Assembly: GCA_028565635.1 (NCBI GenBank)
Contig: JAOXYB010030211.1
Coordinates: forward strand, 1-14,856
From: Phoronis ovalis
Taxonomy: Eukaryota > Phoronida > Phoronidae
DNA length: 14,856 bases
Direction: 5' to 3'
Shown: piece after piece, positions 1 through 8,727 of the stretch
Numbering within the stretch: the stretch's first letter is position 1
How the letters are laid out: the number at the start of each line of letters is the position of its first letter
Position numbers and translations under genes: made by a program
Notes under the pieces: generated by a model
Seen by the model: the letters and a program-made list of their open reading frames with translations, nothing else
Databases searched by the model: none
What the model was told of the DNA's origin: nothing

Positions 1-883
1 TGGGTTCGAATGGTAGGAAACAGGTCCGCGAATGCGGATTGACGGTTCGAGTCTACGCTGGTTAGGTAGGCCTGATAGGGAACCTTTGTATTCATTCACA
101 TTAGGTAGTTATCTTGTTTTCGTTTAGGTACAGCTGTGCTGACAAATAATATTTTTTTCCAAGATTGCAAAATTTCTTTAATACATTATAGGACAAACAA
201 AGAGAAGATACACCCAAAGAATAATAATACTGGTCTTACTTTTTATGCCTGTAACCAAATTTTTATATAAAATTAGAGCAGAATGTCTTAAACATAATTT
301 GCATTAGTTGCAAACATGACAGCACAATCTACAGCATCATGTCAGTTAAACAAACACCCAGTGATAATGTAACTGTACTTGGAACACATAAATACATTCT
401 TGAGATGAATATGATATAAAACTGATAAATTCCTATCTTGACATTCATCACAATATTTCATACAATAAATATGCATTTATTCTGCTTCTTAAAATTGTTG
501 AGTTCTACACACCTGTGTGCTGATTCAGTAACAAAGCCGCCTGAGGAAAACCTGTGAAAAACAATAATTATTCGAAAGTCAAGAATAACACGATTTTACA
601 GTCTCTGTCTGACACTTAAAACTAGAATATACAAAATCCATGGTATTCATTCCTTAAAGGTAGCTAAGAAATGTAGAACAAAGGTCTCTGATTTCCCTCT
701 TATATTATACAAAAATTTTGTAATCTTGTTTGAGTAATGTTAAAAGATGTTTATAGCTATACAGCACGGTTCCAAAACATTAGCATAGGTTTAGTTGGTA
801 ATTGTTGCCTACCAGAATGTTCTGGTTATACCTGATAGGCCATAGCTATCACATAGCAAGAAAACACCATCTAGTGCAATGTT
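1..883. other. AT-rich non-coding stretch, faint tRNA-like B-box motifs at its start
   Basis: No ORF, repeat array or RNA gene can be supported here. The first 60 bases are GC-richer and hold GGTTCGA twice (3-9 and 44-50); the second reads GGTTCGAGTCT, one mismatch from the RNA polymerase III B-box consensus. A 5-bp hairpin (25-29 with 34-38) lies between them. The bases flanking the second motif do not pair as a tRNA T-stem, so this is not an intact tRNA. It could be the worn head of a tRNA-derived SINE cut by the window edge, but that is weak. A perfect 7-bp palindrome arm pair (811-817 with 820-826, loop TG) sits about 60 bases before the 71-bp array. Confidence 0.4.
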
Positions 884-1095
884 GTGCGAAAAGCTTTCGT
901 GTATCGCATATCCTCGCACTTTATGTACGAGGAAGTATCAGTAAGTGCGAGGATGTGCGAACAGCTATTGTGTAACGCACATCCTCGCACTTTATGTGCA
1001 AGGAAGTATCAGAAAGTGCGAGGATGTGCAAACAGCTATAGTGTATTGCACATCCTCGTAACTACAAGGATGTACGAAAAGCCATTGTTAGCTGA
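884..1095. repeat. 71-bp tandem repeat array of palindromic units
   Basis: Units start at the homologous GTGCGA/GTGCAA motif at 884, 955 and 1026, exactly 71 bases apart. A fourth, shortened copy begins at 1072 after loss of about 25 bases. Each unit holds an inverted repeat. In the middle copy GCACATCCTCGCACTTT (977-993) is the exact reverse complement of 1013-1029. The right arm of one unit (943-959) also pairs perfectly over 17 bases with the left arm of the next (976-992), so two alternative hairpin registers exist. A 72-codon frame runs through the array, but the unit is not a multiple of three and the frame is not repeated, so it is not a gene. The array may be a small satellite or the core of a mobile element; no family is recognised. 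Confidence 0.85.
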
Positions 1096-2383
1096 CTATT
1101 AAGTACTTGCAGCTTGATATGAGTACTAGAATAGTAGTGATACCTTTATAAAACAATATGTGCTATTAATTATTAGGTTATAAAATATTTTTGGTGCAGT
1201 TTTTCTGGAGTTGTTAATTGGCTGTATCCTAGTAATTGATTCTTATATGTTTTGCTTCATTTAGTGTTTTCTAAAATTTTCTTGCATATTGACATTTATT
1301 TTTTTTTTAGTTTTACATGTTAGAAAACAATAAATCACTATCAAACACAACTTTATTTAGAAATATAACTTCTAAGGTTACAATACCATGTTCTAATTAG
1401 GCCTGTTTCATAGTGTTTACAGAGTTACATTTTTTTTTAATTTAACAGCTACGATAAGTTAAGACTAGCATATAGTCTTGTTGCAGTTTTTATTAAATAT
1501 TTGAGAAAAATCTACATTTTTACATTTTTTTCACTCAAAAATGTTTTCTGGAACTGCAACATTCAGGAATGCATTCCCAAGTTTTTATCTTGACTGCAAA
1601 GAGATAGCAGCTTATAGCCTTAAATGTAAACACAGTAAAGCATCATGTCTCTAGTTTTTTCCCTTTAAATAATTTGCCACATATTAATTATTTTAATAGG
1701 GAATATCAGTAGTTAAGATATTTTGAAATTCATTAAAAGTGATAGTTTAACCTATTAAACTAAACAGAACCAATAGAGTCACACAAACAACTTTCTACAA
1801 TAAGGCCATTTCATGGTGACCAATTTAAATTGTGTGTGACATTTGATGCCTTAATCAATATAAAATTATAACTACAAACATTGGAGGTTTAAAATAATTC
1901 TTTCAACCCTGTATGTGATGTTGAATAACTATGATTTCCACATAGGAAATCTTTTAATTTAAAGTGATTTTCATATTCTTTTTGTCACAGTGTGTAATGT
2001 AGCAATTGCTATTTTTAAAATTAATAAATTCTTGATAAACAATGAAATTTGAAAAAAGTTGACATTTTGTTAAGTTAAAGCATTTCAACTAGTAGAACTT
2101 TGTAAGGAATGTTGTAAAATAATTAATAATTGGATGCATGGAATATCTCGAATATTAATGGTTTTAGTTTAAAGTATTAAAATAATATGTGACAATGTAA
2201 AGTATAGAACACTGATACATCAAAATTTGTTAAGAAAGTTTTTATACAAGTTTTACTATTTAATTAATTAAAGTAATTATGTTGTTTATCAGTCTTTGAA
2301 ATAAGATTAAATCTTTTGGAATTAGCAGAGTAATGTGCTTTTCACAACTGGCATTTTAAAACCTCTGTTGTTATATTGTTAAA
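1096..2383. other. AT-rich stretch without recognisable features
   Basis: Low-complexity AT-rich DNA with many short A and T runs. I see no ORF above 60 codons, no tandem repeat with a clear period and no long inverted repeat. It ends at base 2383, the T that flanks the 3' terminus of the minus-strand Helitron-like element when read on the minus strand. Confidence 0.6.
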
Positions 2384-3054
2384 CTAGTCAATACCTGTAA
2401 AATTACATGCAATAAGGAGGCTTACATAAAATTTGAACAGCTATCTTGTTGAATCATCTGGAGTTAAAGATTGAAAAGGGAAAAATAAGATATGCAGCAA
2501 TAAAGTGTTTACTTTTAAATTTACTTTTAAGGTTTATGGAGTGATATATTTAACATGCCTCTGCCTTTGTTTAGTTTAACATAAGAATATAAATGACCAT
2601 TCTAACAATTCTTTTCTCCTTTCCCCAGCACATTATAAATATATGGAGACAGTTATTCATTGTTCTATATCCTCACTTCTTATTAGTTGTAAAAAGTAAT
2701 CATTATTGGGAGATTTTTTACCACAATTTATCTTAACTCTTTAAATCATTGAATTTGTGACACTATTCGTTCAATTTAATTAAAACTACATAAAAAATGT
2801 ATTGTTTTGCTTTTTGTACATTACTATAACAGTACAGAAATAATCAAACTGAAATTTAAAAGAATACAATTCCAAAAATTGATTAATAAGCTAAATATTC
2901 ATGTCCAATATAATTAAATTTACAAAACTTCATTGTATTATAACTAATATTCTGTGTGCAATGTCTGTCTCCAAAGTTCCTCGAGTTGCTACCTTAAAAA
3001 TGCTGTCTTTCTTTTAGCGGGACTTTAATAGTAACTTAGGACGGCAGTCAGGTT

Positions 3055-3162
3055 AGAACCTCGTTATCGATGCAGCAGGGAAGAGCGCCATAGCAACAAT
3101 TGGTCAGAACCTTGTTATCGATGTAAACAGGGAACTAATTTCCGGGTTTAGAATTGTCAACA
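3055..3162. repeat. 51-bp tandem duplication inside left Helitron-like copy
   Basis: AGAACC(T/C)(C/T)GTTATCGATG recurs at 3055 and 3106, each followed by a GCAGCAGGGAA- or AAACAGGGAA-type segment. The inverse copy at about 4630-4715 shows the same pair, so the duplication is older than the two copies seen here. Confidence 0.7.
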
Positions 3163-3540
3163 AATTGGCAACGACCGTCATTCAAAAATTATAAATTTCG
3201 GCTTGGATTACGTTTATGTATTTAAGTGTCGTCAAATGAAATAAAATTTATTTCAAAAACAAAACAGTGAGTACGATTAAATGCTGTCTTGTGTCATGGG
3301 TCTTGCGATTCCCTATGCAGGAAGTCACCTTAACGCCCCCTCACAACAGCTTATGATAGGGTTGTTGAGTGAGAGCCTCCTTATCAACACAGTCGCTGTT
3401 GCAAATGGCGAGACAGGTTACTAAAAAATTACTAATTTTGGCTTGGATTCTGTATTTAAGTGTAGTCAAACAAAATAAAGTATATTTTAAAATAAAGTAC
3501 ATTTTAAAATAAAGCGGTGACTAAGATTAAGACAAATATA
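3163..3540. repeat. Two diverged ~240-bp direct repeat modules in left arm
   Basis: Modules aligned on GGCTTGGATT lie 240 bases apart (from 3200 and 3440). In order each carries an AAAAATTA segment, GGCTTGGATT, TGTATTTAAGTGT, GTCAAA, AATAAA, and GTGA(G/C)TA(C/A)GATTAA. TATTTAA followed about 20-25 bases later by AATAAA resembles a compact promoter plus polyadenylation signal, as found in LTRs. The layout repeats in inverse orientation at 4290-4610 with a spacing of about 222. Whether this is captured LTR debris or an unrelated AT-rich duplication cannot be settled by eye. Confidence 0.65.
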
Positions 3541-3621
3541 TGGTCAATCAGGCAGTCTGATGGGTCGTGTAAGAGGAGTTCTTGACACAAACTCGAAAAT
3601 TAAGCGTATTAATATAAGAGA

Positions 3622-4200
3622 TATATCTACAGAGTTAGAATATTTTTTATAATTATATAAAATGAGCATAACTTAAAGTGGTCCTAAAACTTGCTTGAAA
3701 CTGTTTATCTTGTACAAGTAATATGGAATGCAGACAAAAATTCGAGAAGTTTTCCCATATATTATCTTTTACTTATTTTGACATCCTAAATCTGAGGTCT
3801 TGCCGAGATGCAATAGTGGCCGATTGTTGGAATTATCACAGTTTTCAGTAATCATGAATATTAGACTCTTGGATATTTTTATGTAAAATCAAATAGGCTT
3901 GCTATAATACTCACTGTAGCCTCTTTGAAAGTACCCTGATAAAATCATGAAGTATGAAAATTGACAGATCACAGGGACAAACTGCCTTAATTTCAGTCCT
4001 AATAATAATAATAAGGAATTGTTTTGTAACTTCTAATTCAACAAGGTAAATGCTATATGTCACACACAGCTTCAAAAATGCGTACCTTCCTTGACTCTTC
4101 CTCTAAGAAACATTTGTATAAATTCTAATTTTGGGTTGAAATAAAAAAAAAGTAAAGGGCAGTTCCAAGGTATTTTGTCCATGGGTCTAATATTATGAAA
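3622..4200. other. Unique spacer between the heads of the two Helitron-like copies
   Basis: The inverted homology stops on both sides within a few bases of the proposed TC termini (3621 and 4201). The 579 bases between show no similarity between their two halves and no ORF. Both bordering bases read A on the outside of the respective element, as expected for Helitron target sites. It is probably host DNA lying between two separate insertions. Confidence 0.6.
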
Positions 4201-4289
4201 TCTATATATTAATACACTTAATTTTCGAGTTTGTAGCAAGAAGTCCTCCTACACAACCCATCAGACTGCCTGATTGACCCGAGATATGT

Positions 4290-4610
4290 CTTAATCGTAC
4301 TCACCGCTTTGTTTTAAAATATACTTTATTTCATTTGACTAGACTTAAATACATAATCCAAGGCAAAATGTGTAATTTTTTTGTGACCACTGTCGCCAAT
4401 TTGAAACTGCGACTGTGTTGATAAGGAGGCTCTGACCCGACAACCCTAGCAAGGAACTTCCTGCCTGCATATTGGGAATCGCGAGACCTCTGACACGAGA
4501 CAGTATTTAATCGTACTCACTGCTTTGTTTTTAAAATAAATTTTATTTCCTTTGATGACACTTAAATACATAAACATAATCCAAGTCGAAATGTGTAATT
4601 TCTGAATGGC
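4290..4610. repeat. Two diverged ~222-bp modules in right arm (inverse of those at 3163-3540)
   Basis: On the minus strand the same modules as in the left copy are seen: CTTGGATTATG, TATTTAAGT, AATAAA and GTGAGTACGATTAA. On the plus strand the matching landmark AATCCAAG recurs near 4356 and 4578. Next to each module, on the minus strand, is TTGGCGAC or TTTGGCGACCAC, which resembles the start of some LTR-retrotransposon primer-binding sites. That resemblance is suggestive only. Confidence 0.6.
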
Positions 4611-4845
4611 TGTGGTCGCCAAACCCGGAAATTAGTTCCCCGTTAACATGGATAACTAGGTTCTGATCGATTGTTACTATGGAGGCATTTCCCTGCTGCA
4701 TCGATAACGAGGTTCTGTGTCTTAAGTTACTCTTTTCCCGCTAAGCTGTCTTAAGTTACCTAATTAAGTCTCACTAACAAAGACAAAGAACGACAGCTTA
4801 CAAGACAGACGCATCCAAGACAGCATTTTTAAGGTAGGCATATAA

Positions 4846-5268
4846 TTTACATTATCAACTTATAATCTTGAGCTGCACCGTAATTTATATGTCCCATCAA
4901 TCCTAAATGCCGGCGCGCAGAGTATCAACGCGGTCGAGGTGTTTTTTTAATTGGGGATAAAGGACGAATTCTTGCAATAATTTTAGTTTTAAAAAAGGCA
5001 AGCTATCCTGGCAAACTTTAAATTATCAACTTGCAATCTTGAACTGAACCTTAATTTGTATGCCCCAATTCTAAATACAGCACAGAGTATTAAAGCGGTC
5101 TGTGTTCTTTTCATTGGGGACAAAGGATAGAGTTTTTGCAATAATTTTAGTTTTAGAAAACGCAAACTGTCCTGACAAAATTTACACTATCAACTTACAA
5201 TCTTGAACTGAACCTAATTTGTATGCCCCATCAATCCTAAATGCAGCACAGAGTATCAAACTATACTA
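4846..5268. repeat. Tandem repeat, units 181 and 154 bp, about 2.5 copies
   Basis: ATCAACTT(A/G)(T/C)AATCTTGA starts copies at 4854, 5035 and 5189. Each continues with TAATTT(A/G)TATG(T/C)CCC, a CCTAAATGC-type block, CAGAGTAT, then ATTGGGGA(T/C)AAAGGA and GCAATAATTTTAGTTTTA. The third copy is cut after about 75 bases. The first unit holds a short GC island (near 4910-4945) that the second has mostly lost. The array lies wholly inside the core of the right Helitron-like copy. Confidence 0.82.
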
Positions 5269-5368
5269 TCAAAGCACCTACGGCAGAATGAAAACGAAGT
5301 AGAGACCTAATAGGTGTATGTCCATTAATAGTTTTGCTAATGCCCAGTTTTTCTAAAAAAAATGTTCC

Positions 5369-5478
5369 AAACTGGGTGAAAAAAAACCCCAGTTTTCTCA
5401 CCAGGTGGATCACAGGTAAAATACAGGTATAATGCTGTGCACATATAAAATCCCCTAGCTGACACCTGGTGAGAAAAC
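5369..5478. repeat. Paired hairpins around 5369-5478
   Basis: GTTTTCTCACCAGGTG (5392-5407) is the exact reverse complement of 5463-5478, leaving a 55-base loop. The left arm also overlaps a smaller hairpin, AAACTGGG (5369-5376) with CCCAGTTT (5388-5395). The two cannot form at once. A 94-codon minus-strand frame across this region (5261-5545) is not supported as a gene: it spans the hairpin arms and the end of the tandem array. Confidence 0.7.
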
Positions 5479-5680
5479 CCAGACTTTTTAAAACTCCATT
5501 TAGACTTTTATTTAAATTTGTGTATTTGAAATATATTTCCATCAAGATTTTTAATCATATTTTTGCGCGAAACCCATTTAGATTTTTTAACATTTTTTGC
5601 GCAATTTTTAACATTTGTTTGCAAGAAACCATCCCTAATTTATAAAATTTATTGCGAATTTGCAAATATTCCCATCCTGA

Positions 5681-6480
5681 TTTGTTTTACGACAAAAACG
5701 AGGCAAATTCAAAGATGCCAAACACTTTTGAAAAGCAATCAATAACAGTCACCCCCTTCTCCCCCCCGAATGTCATTATTTTCACTGAGGTCAAAAGTTG
5801 CTGTACTTATCTCCTCTTTTTACAGATTATCTTTAGACAATAGCTACCAACGGCAAACAGTTTTCCACCACTTCTCCATCAATTCTGTGTACAGCCAGGT
5901 AATATATCAGTCTTTGATATGTACCCACCAATATTTGAACAAATTAAGAACTTCCTATTCACATGTCACAAACGCTATTTACAAACTTATGGACTACAAT
6001 TAAATGGCATATGGTTAAATTAAACATCAGGATTATTAACCTGTTGAGTTTACACCTTAAATATCTAGCATGTTCTCTTTTTCCTCGCTTACTGATAAGC
6101 ATGTACTAATATTCTGTCGTGTATAATTAAATAGCATATGTTGTATGGTTAAATAAAACATCAGGATTATTAACCTGTTGAGTTTACACGGATTTGTTTT
6201 GCGACAAAAATGAGACAAATTCAAAGGTGCAAACACTTTTGACAAGCAATCAATAATTACCCCCCCCCCCCGAATGTCATTTTATTAACAAGTGAGTTTT
6301 GTGAATAATAAATTCGCTGATACGATGAATTTGTGAAAAGTTGAAGTAATTATCTCTTATTTTTGCAGATTATCTTTAGACCATGGCATCACTTACCAAC
6401 AGCATGCAGTAATTATCTCTTCTTTTTACAGATTATCTTTAGACAATGACATCACTTACCAAAAGCAAACAGTTTTCCAC
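5681..6480. repeat. Nested direct duplications in the Helitron core
   Basis: A ~190-base segment beginning TTGTTTT(A/G)CGACAAAAA (5681) returns at about 6196 and continues through CAAACACTTTTGA, a C-rich run, GAATGTCATT, a pyrimidine-rich tract ending CAG, ATTATCTTTAGAC and CAGTTTTCCACCAC. Inside the second copy, AGTAATTATCTCTT is itself duplicated with a 73-base period (6345 and 6418). Between the two copies another segment with CATCAGGATTATTAACCTG is duplicated (6000-6054 and 6127-6189). At least three rounds of local duplication are needed to explain this. Confidence 0.8.
6260..6271 (+). repeat. Homopolymer run of twelve C
   Basis: Twelve consecutive C bases, at the place where the upstream duplicate (5752-5767) has CCCCC-TTCT-CCCCCCC. 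The run has probably expanded since duplication, or its length may be a sequencing uncertainty. Confidence 0.8.
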
Positions 6481-6526
6481 CACCAAGTTGATCAGACAAC
6501 AACTCAAAGGAAAATTTGGAGACAGA

Positions 6527-6554
6527 CATTGCACACAGAATATTGTGTGCAATG
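6527..6554. repeat. 11-bp perfect hairpin in right Helitron-like copy
   Basis: CATTGCACACA (6527-6537) pairs with TGTGTGCAATG (6544-6554) across the six-base loop GAATAT. In the left copy only one arm is intact (2956-2966); the other has decayed to an AT-rich run. Confidence 0.75.
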
Positions 6555-6915
6555 AAGTTTTGTAAATTTAGTTATACTAGACATGAATATTTAACTTTTA
6601 TATTATCATTTTAGTTTGGAAAACATCTTCCAATAATGATGATATGGAAAAATGGATAACTCTCTCCATACATTTATAATGTGCTGGGGTAAGGAGAAAA
6701 GAATTGTTAGAACGGTTATTTATATTGTTATGTTGTTTGTATTGTTGTGTTAAATGAATGTTATAAAGGCCGGAGGCATGTTAACTGTATCGCTCAATAA
6801 ACATTATTTAAAAGTAAACACTTTATTTTCTGCATATCTTATTTGTCCCTTTTCAATCTTTAACTCCAGATGGTTCAGTTAGATAGCTATTCAAATTTTA
6901 TGTAACCCTCATTAT

Positions 6916-6943
6916 TGCCCGTAATTTTACGGGTATCAGCTAG
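6916..6943 (+). other. Helitron 3' terminus: hairpin plus CTAG
   Basis: Stem 6916-6924 with 6927-6935 (nine pairs, one G.T), two-base loop, four further spacer bases, then CTAG at 6940-6943 and a flanking T. In the Helitron family this hairpin marks the end of the transferred strand. The matching site of the left copy is at 2384-2411 on the minus strand, with one mismatch in the stem. Confidence 0.72.
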
Positions 6944-8017
6944 TAATTATTATTAGTTCAAAACCTAATTGTTCATTTAGGGTGATATCTTAAGGACACA
7001 AATCAACAAGTTTTATTCATTTCATATTTTTTTTGGATACTTTAAGTGATTTTTTTGTAAAAAAAGTTAGATATTCTTCCATAAATTAACATCAATATAC
7101 AGTTTACAAAATTAAATGTTGATAACATCAAGTGCACAGTACTACTAATTACAGAGAATATATATATATATATATATACATAAAGTGAATATCCGAATTT
7201 ACACATGTCCAACACACTAAACACCTTCTTGAACTAAAGACCTCCGCATATCGGAAGCGCATCAAAGTAGAATTAAGCGCTTCGAGATATAAATCCACTT
7301 AATGCACAATACATTTAATTAACACATTTCACCAATACTGATTTTGTTGGAGAAACAGATCTAAGTACAAGTTTGCATTACAATGCACAAACAAAGACAT
7401 TTAGTACTGCTGAGGAATTTTATGCTTAGCTGTCAAAAACTTATATTTAGTTTAACATATCCAGTGTTAACACAGACTGAAATAAATAAGTAAATGCAGA
7501 TTTTGGATATATGCCTGTGTTGAGTAGTTTGTTCAATGGGTAGTAAGGGACTGCTTTAAGTTGTTCAGCATTTTTATGAACAAAGCAATTCAAAGATTTT
7601 GTCATTTAATTTTATCACTGTAGATCAGTTACCCCTGAATATGGACTCTTCCAAATTTATAGCTAGTAAACAAAGTCTGAAAGTATCTTCTTACAGGCAG
7701 TGATGTAATATAATTAGCGATGTTACATACTTCTTTATTATTACAGAAATAATTCGAAACCAATATGAAATTAACATTATGTGAGTCTTGTATCTTACAA
7801 ACAGTGATTCAACAAATGCTTATATGCCTTCACAAGTCTATTAATATTGCAGTAATACATATAACTGTCAAGTTTCACATTTTGAGCACGAGCCTCACAT
7901 TTTGGAGCAGAATCTACCTCCTAAAAAAAATCTCACGTTTTTGAGCTAAACTTGAGTCAAAACATAAATTTTACATTGTTAAGCTCGAATTCTATAGAAA
8001 AACTATGATTCATAAAG
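6944..8017. other. AT-rich non-coding stretch with small repeats
   Basis: No gene is seen. Contents: an (AT)n run at 7158-7178; a hairpin near 7246-7288 with GAAGCGC (7254-7260) pairing to GCGCTTC (7277-7283) and flanking ATATC/GATAT extending the stem past a small bulge; and three loose copies of TCACATTTTGAGC-like sequence at 7875, 7895 and 7933. The last six bases, ATAAAG, are the left flanking direct repeat of the MITE-like element that follows. Confidence 0.55.
7158..7178. repeat. (AT)n microsatellite
   Basis: Twenty-one bases of uninterrupted alternating A and T, ten and a half repeats, bounded by GA on the left and CA on the right. Confidence 0.9.
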
Positions 8018-8400
8018 CAGAAGCACCCACCGAGGATAATTTTTTATTGCTTTATATAGCAAACCAACATATTTTTTTACATGTTTCATGCTTAGATAAA
8101 CTATTTGGTAATGTAGCTTGGAAGGCCATCTCTGTTCCCCACTCACCAGCAAGCTGAATTTTTTTTTAATTCACCAGCCAGCTAAAAATGCAGGGGAACT
8201 CTATCTGCCAGCTGAAATTTGCAAAACAAAAGATGTTGTTTTATGGGGTTTTGCGCTTAAATAAATCATTTAGTGGTGTTGACTTGGGGAATTAGATCTG
8301 TTCCCAATTACCAGCTGGATGAACTGTTTAATGTTTGCCAGCCAGCCAGACTCATGTGGGGAACAGATATTATGGGGAACAGACTCGATGGGTGCTTCCG
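8018..8400. mobile_element. MITE-like element, 383 bp, with terminal inverted repeats
   Basis: The left end CAGAAGCACCCACCGAG (8018-8034) matches the reverse complement of the right end (8384-8400) at 15 of 17 bases. ATAAAG lies immediately outside both ends (8012-8017 and 8401-8406), consistent with a 6-bp target-site duplication. Inside, TCTGTTCCCCAC (8131-8142) is the perfect reverse complement of 8356-8367. Related TGTTCCC or GGGGAAC motifs near CCAGC/AGCTG recur at about 8193, 8298 and 8373, so the interior is built from repeated short blocks in both orientations. There is no ORF for a transposase. The superfamily is not clear: the ends do not match a hAT 8-bp or Tc1/mariner TA duplication. 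Confidence 0.72.
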
Positions 8401-8603
8401 ATAAAGGTAGAGATATAAATTATTTTACCCAGAAAGAAATTTAAACAAGTCCATTAGGTTATGGCAAGCCACTTTAAATGTAAATGTTTAGGTTACGTGT
8501 GATGTCGTTTGAGTTGTTTTGTAAATAATTATTGAAAATGAAAAAAATTGAAAACATGTAGTGTGTAGTATTTATCTACAGATGGCACTGCATGAATTAT
8601 GAC

Positions 8604-8727
8604 ATGGTGAAGCAAAGATATTATTGCATTATGGTATTTTGTATTTTCATTAGTTTGATATTTGTCAGTACAGGAATTTCTGGTGCTGGGGGTGTACAAA
8701 GAACTTGGTCGAGATGCGAGGACCCAG
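8604..8727 (+). CDS. Candidate first coding exon of a secreted protein (partial)
   Basis: Starting at ATG 8604, which sits in a strong GACATGG context, 41 codons stay open to a splice-donor sequence CCCAG|GTAAAA (exon end 8727, phase 1). The peptide has a short basic start (MVKQRYY), a hydrophobic core of about 18 residues (CIMVFCIFISLIFVSTGI) and SGA before the likely cleavage site, which together form a convincing signal peptide. The mature start GGVQRTWSRCEDPG ends in C-x-D-P-G, a pattern common at the beginning of sushi/CCP domains, and phase-1 introns are usual between such modules. An in-frame ATG at 8592 has a weak context and is less likely. A possible acceptor (CAG 8579-8581) precedes it, and a short out-of-frame uORF (8582-8602) counts against efficient translation. 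No further exon is visible. The frame beyond 8727 runs to 8951 but looks non-coding. Confidence 0.33.

Larger units (their letters stand above)
2384..3621 (-). mobile_element. Non-autonomous Helitron-like element, left copy (core-deleted)
   Basis: Read on the minus strand the element begins TCTCTTATATTAATAC (5' end at 3621, preceded by A) and ends CTAG (2387-2384, followed by T). A/TC...CTAG/T is the terminus and target pattern known for Helitrons, which insert between A and T without target duplication. Just inside the 3' end is a hairpin of the form CATGTAA-TT-TTACAGG with one mismatch, then six bases, then CTAG. The whole element aligns in inverse orientation with the plus-strand copy at 4201-6943: 2989-3621 matches 4201-4837, and 2384-2988 matches 6500-6943, by eye at roughly four bases in five. 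The 1.66-kb core of the other copy is missing; its junction falls between 2988 and 2989. No Rep/helicase ORF is present, so mobility would need an autonomous partner. The family is assigned from termini and the copy comparison only. Confidence 0.72.
4201..6943 (+). mobile_element. Non-autonomous Helitron-like element, right copy (long, with repeat core)
   Basis: The element starts TCTATATATTAATACACTTA after A4200 and ends CTAG (6940-6943) before T6944. Its 3' hairpin is well kept: CCCGTAA (6918-6924), loop TT, TTACGGG (6927-6933), extended by a G.T and a T-A pair to nine base pairs, then TATCAG and CTAG. This is the classic Helitron 3' end. Inside are a 5' part shared with the left copy (4201-4837), a core found only here (4838-6499) made of tandem and direct repeats, and a 3' part shared with the left copy (6500-6943). 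There is no long ORF, so Rep and helicase are absent and the copy is non-autonomous. Tandem repeats in the core are known from mollusc Helentron-associated elements, which makes a HINE-type element a reasonable alternative name. Confidence 0.75.

Noticed and set aside
1-70. tRNA gene
   Set aside because: GGTTCGAGTCT resembles a B box, but neither a T-stem nor an acceptor stem can be formed and the anticodon-like loop has only four bases.
884-1102. 72-codon plus-strand ORF
   Set aside because: It runs entirely through the 71-bp tandem array and starts with GTG. The unit is not a multiple of three, so there is no repeated peptide and no sign of coding.
2989-4837. A single TIR transposon with ~630-bp inverted repeats and TA duplication
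   Set aside because: The inner inverted repeat taken alone suggested this. But homology continues directly into the outer arms in the left copy, and TC/CTAG termini explain both ends of both copies better.
5261-6245. Cluster of 60-94-codon ORFs on both strands
   Set aside because: They overlap each other and lie in the duplicated Helitron core and hairpin arms. None has a recognisable motif.
7875-7990. CRISPR-like spaced repeat
   Set aside because: Three loose TCACATTTTGAGC-like copies with spacings of 20 and 38 bases and many mismatches are not a regular array.
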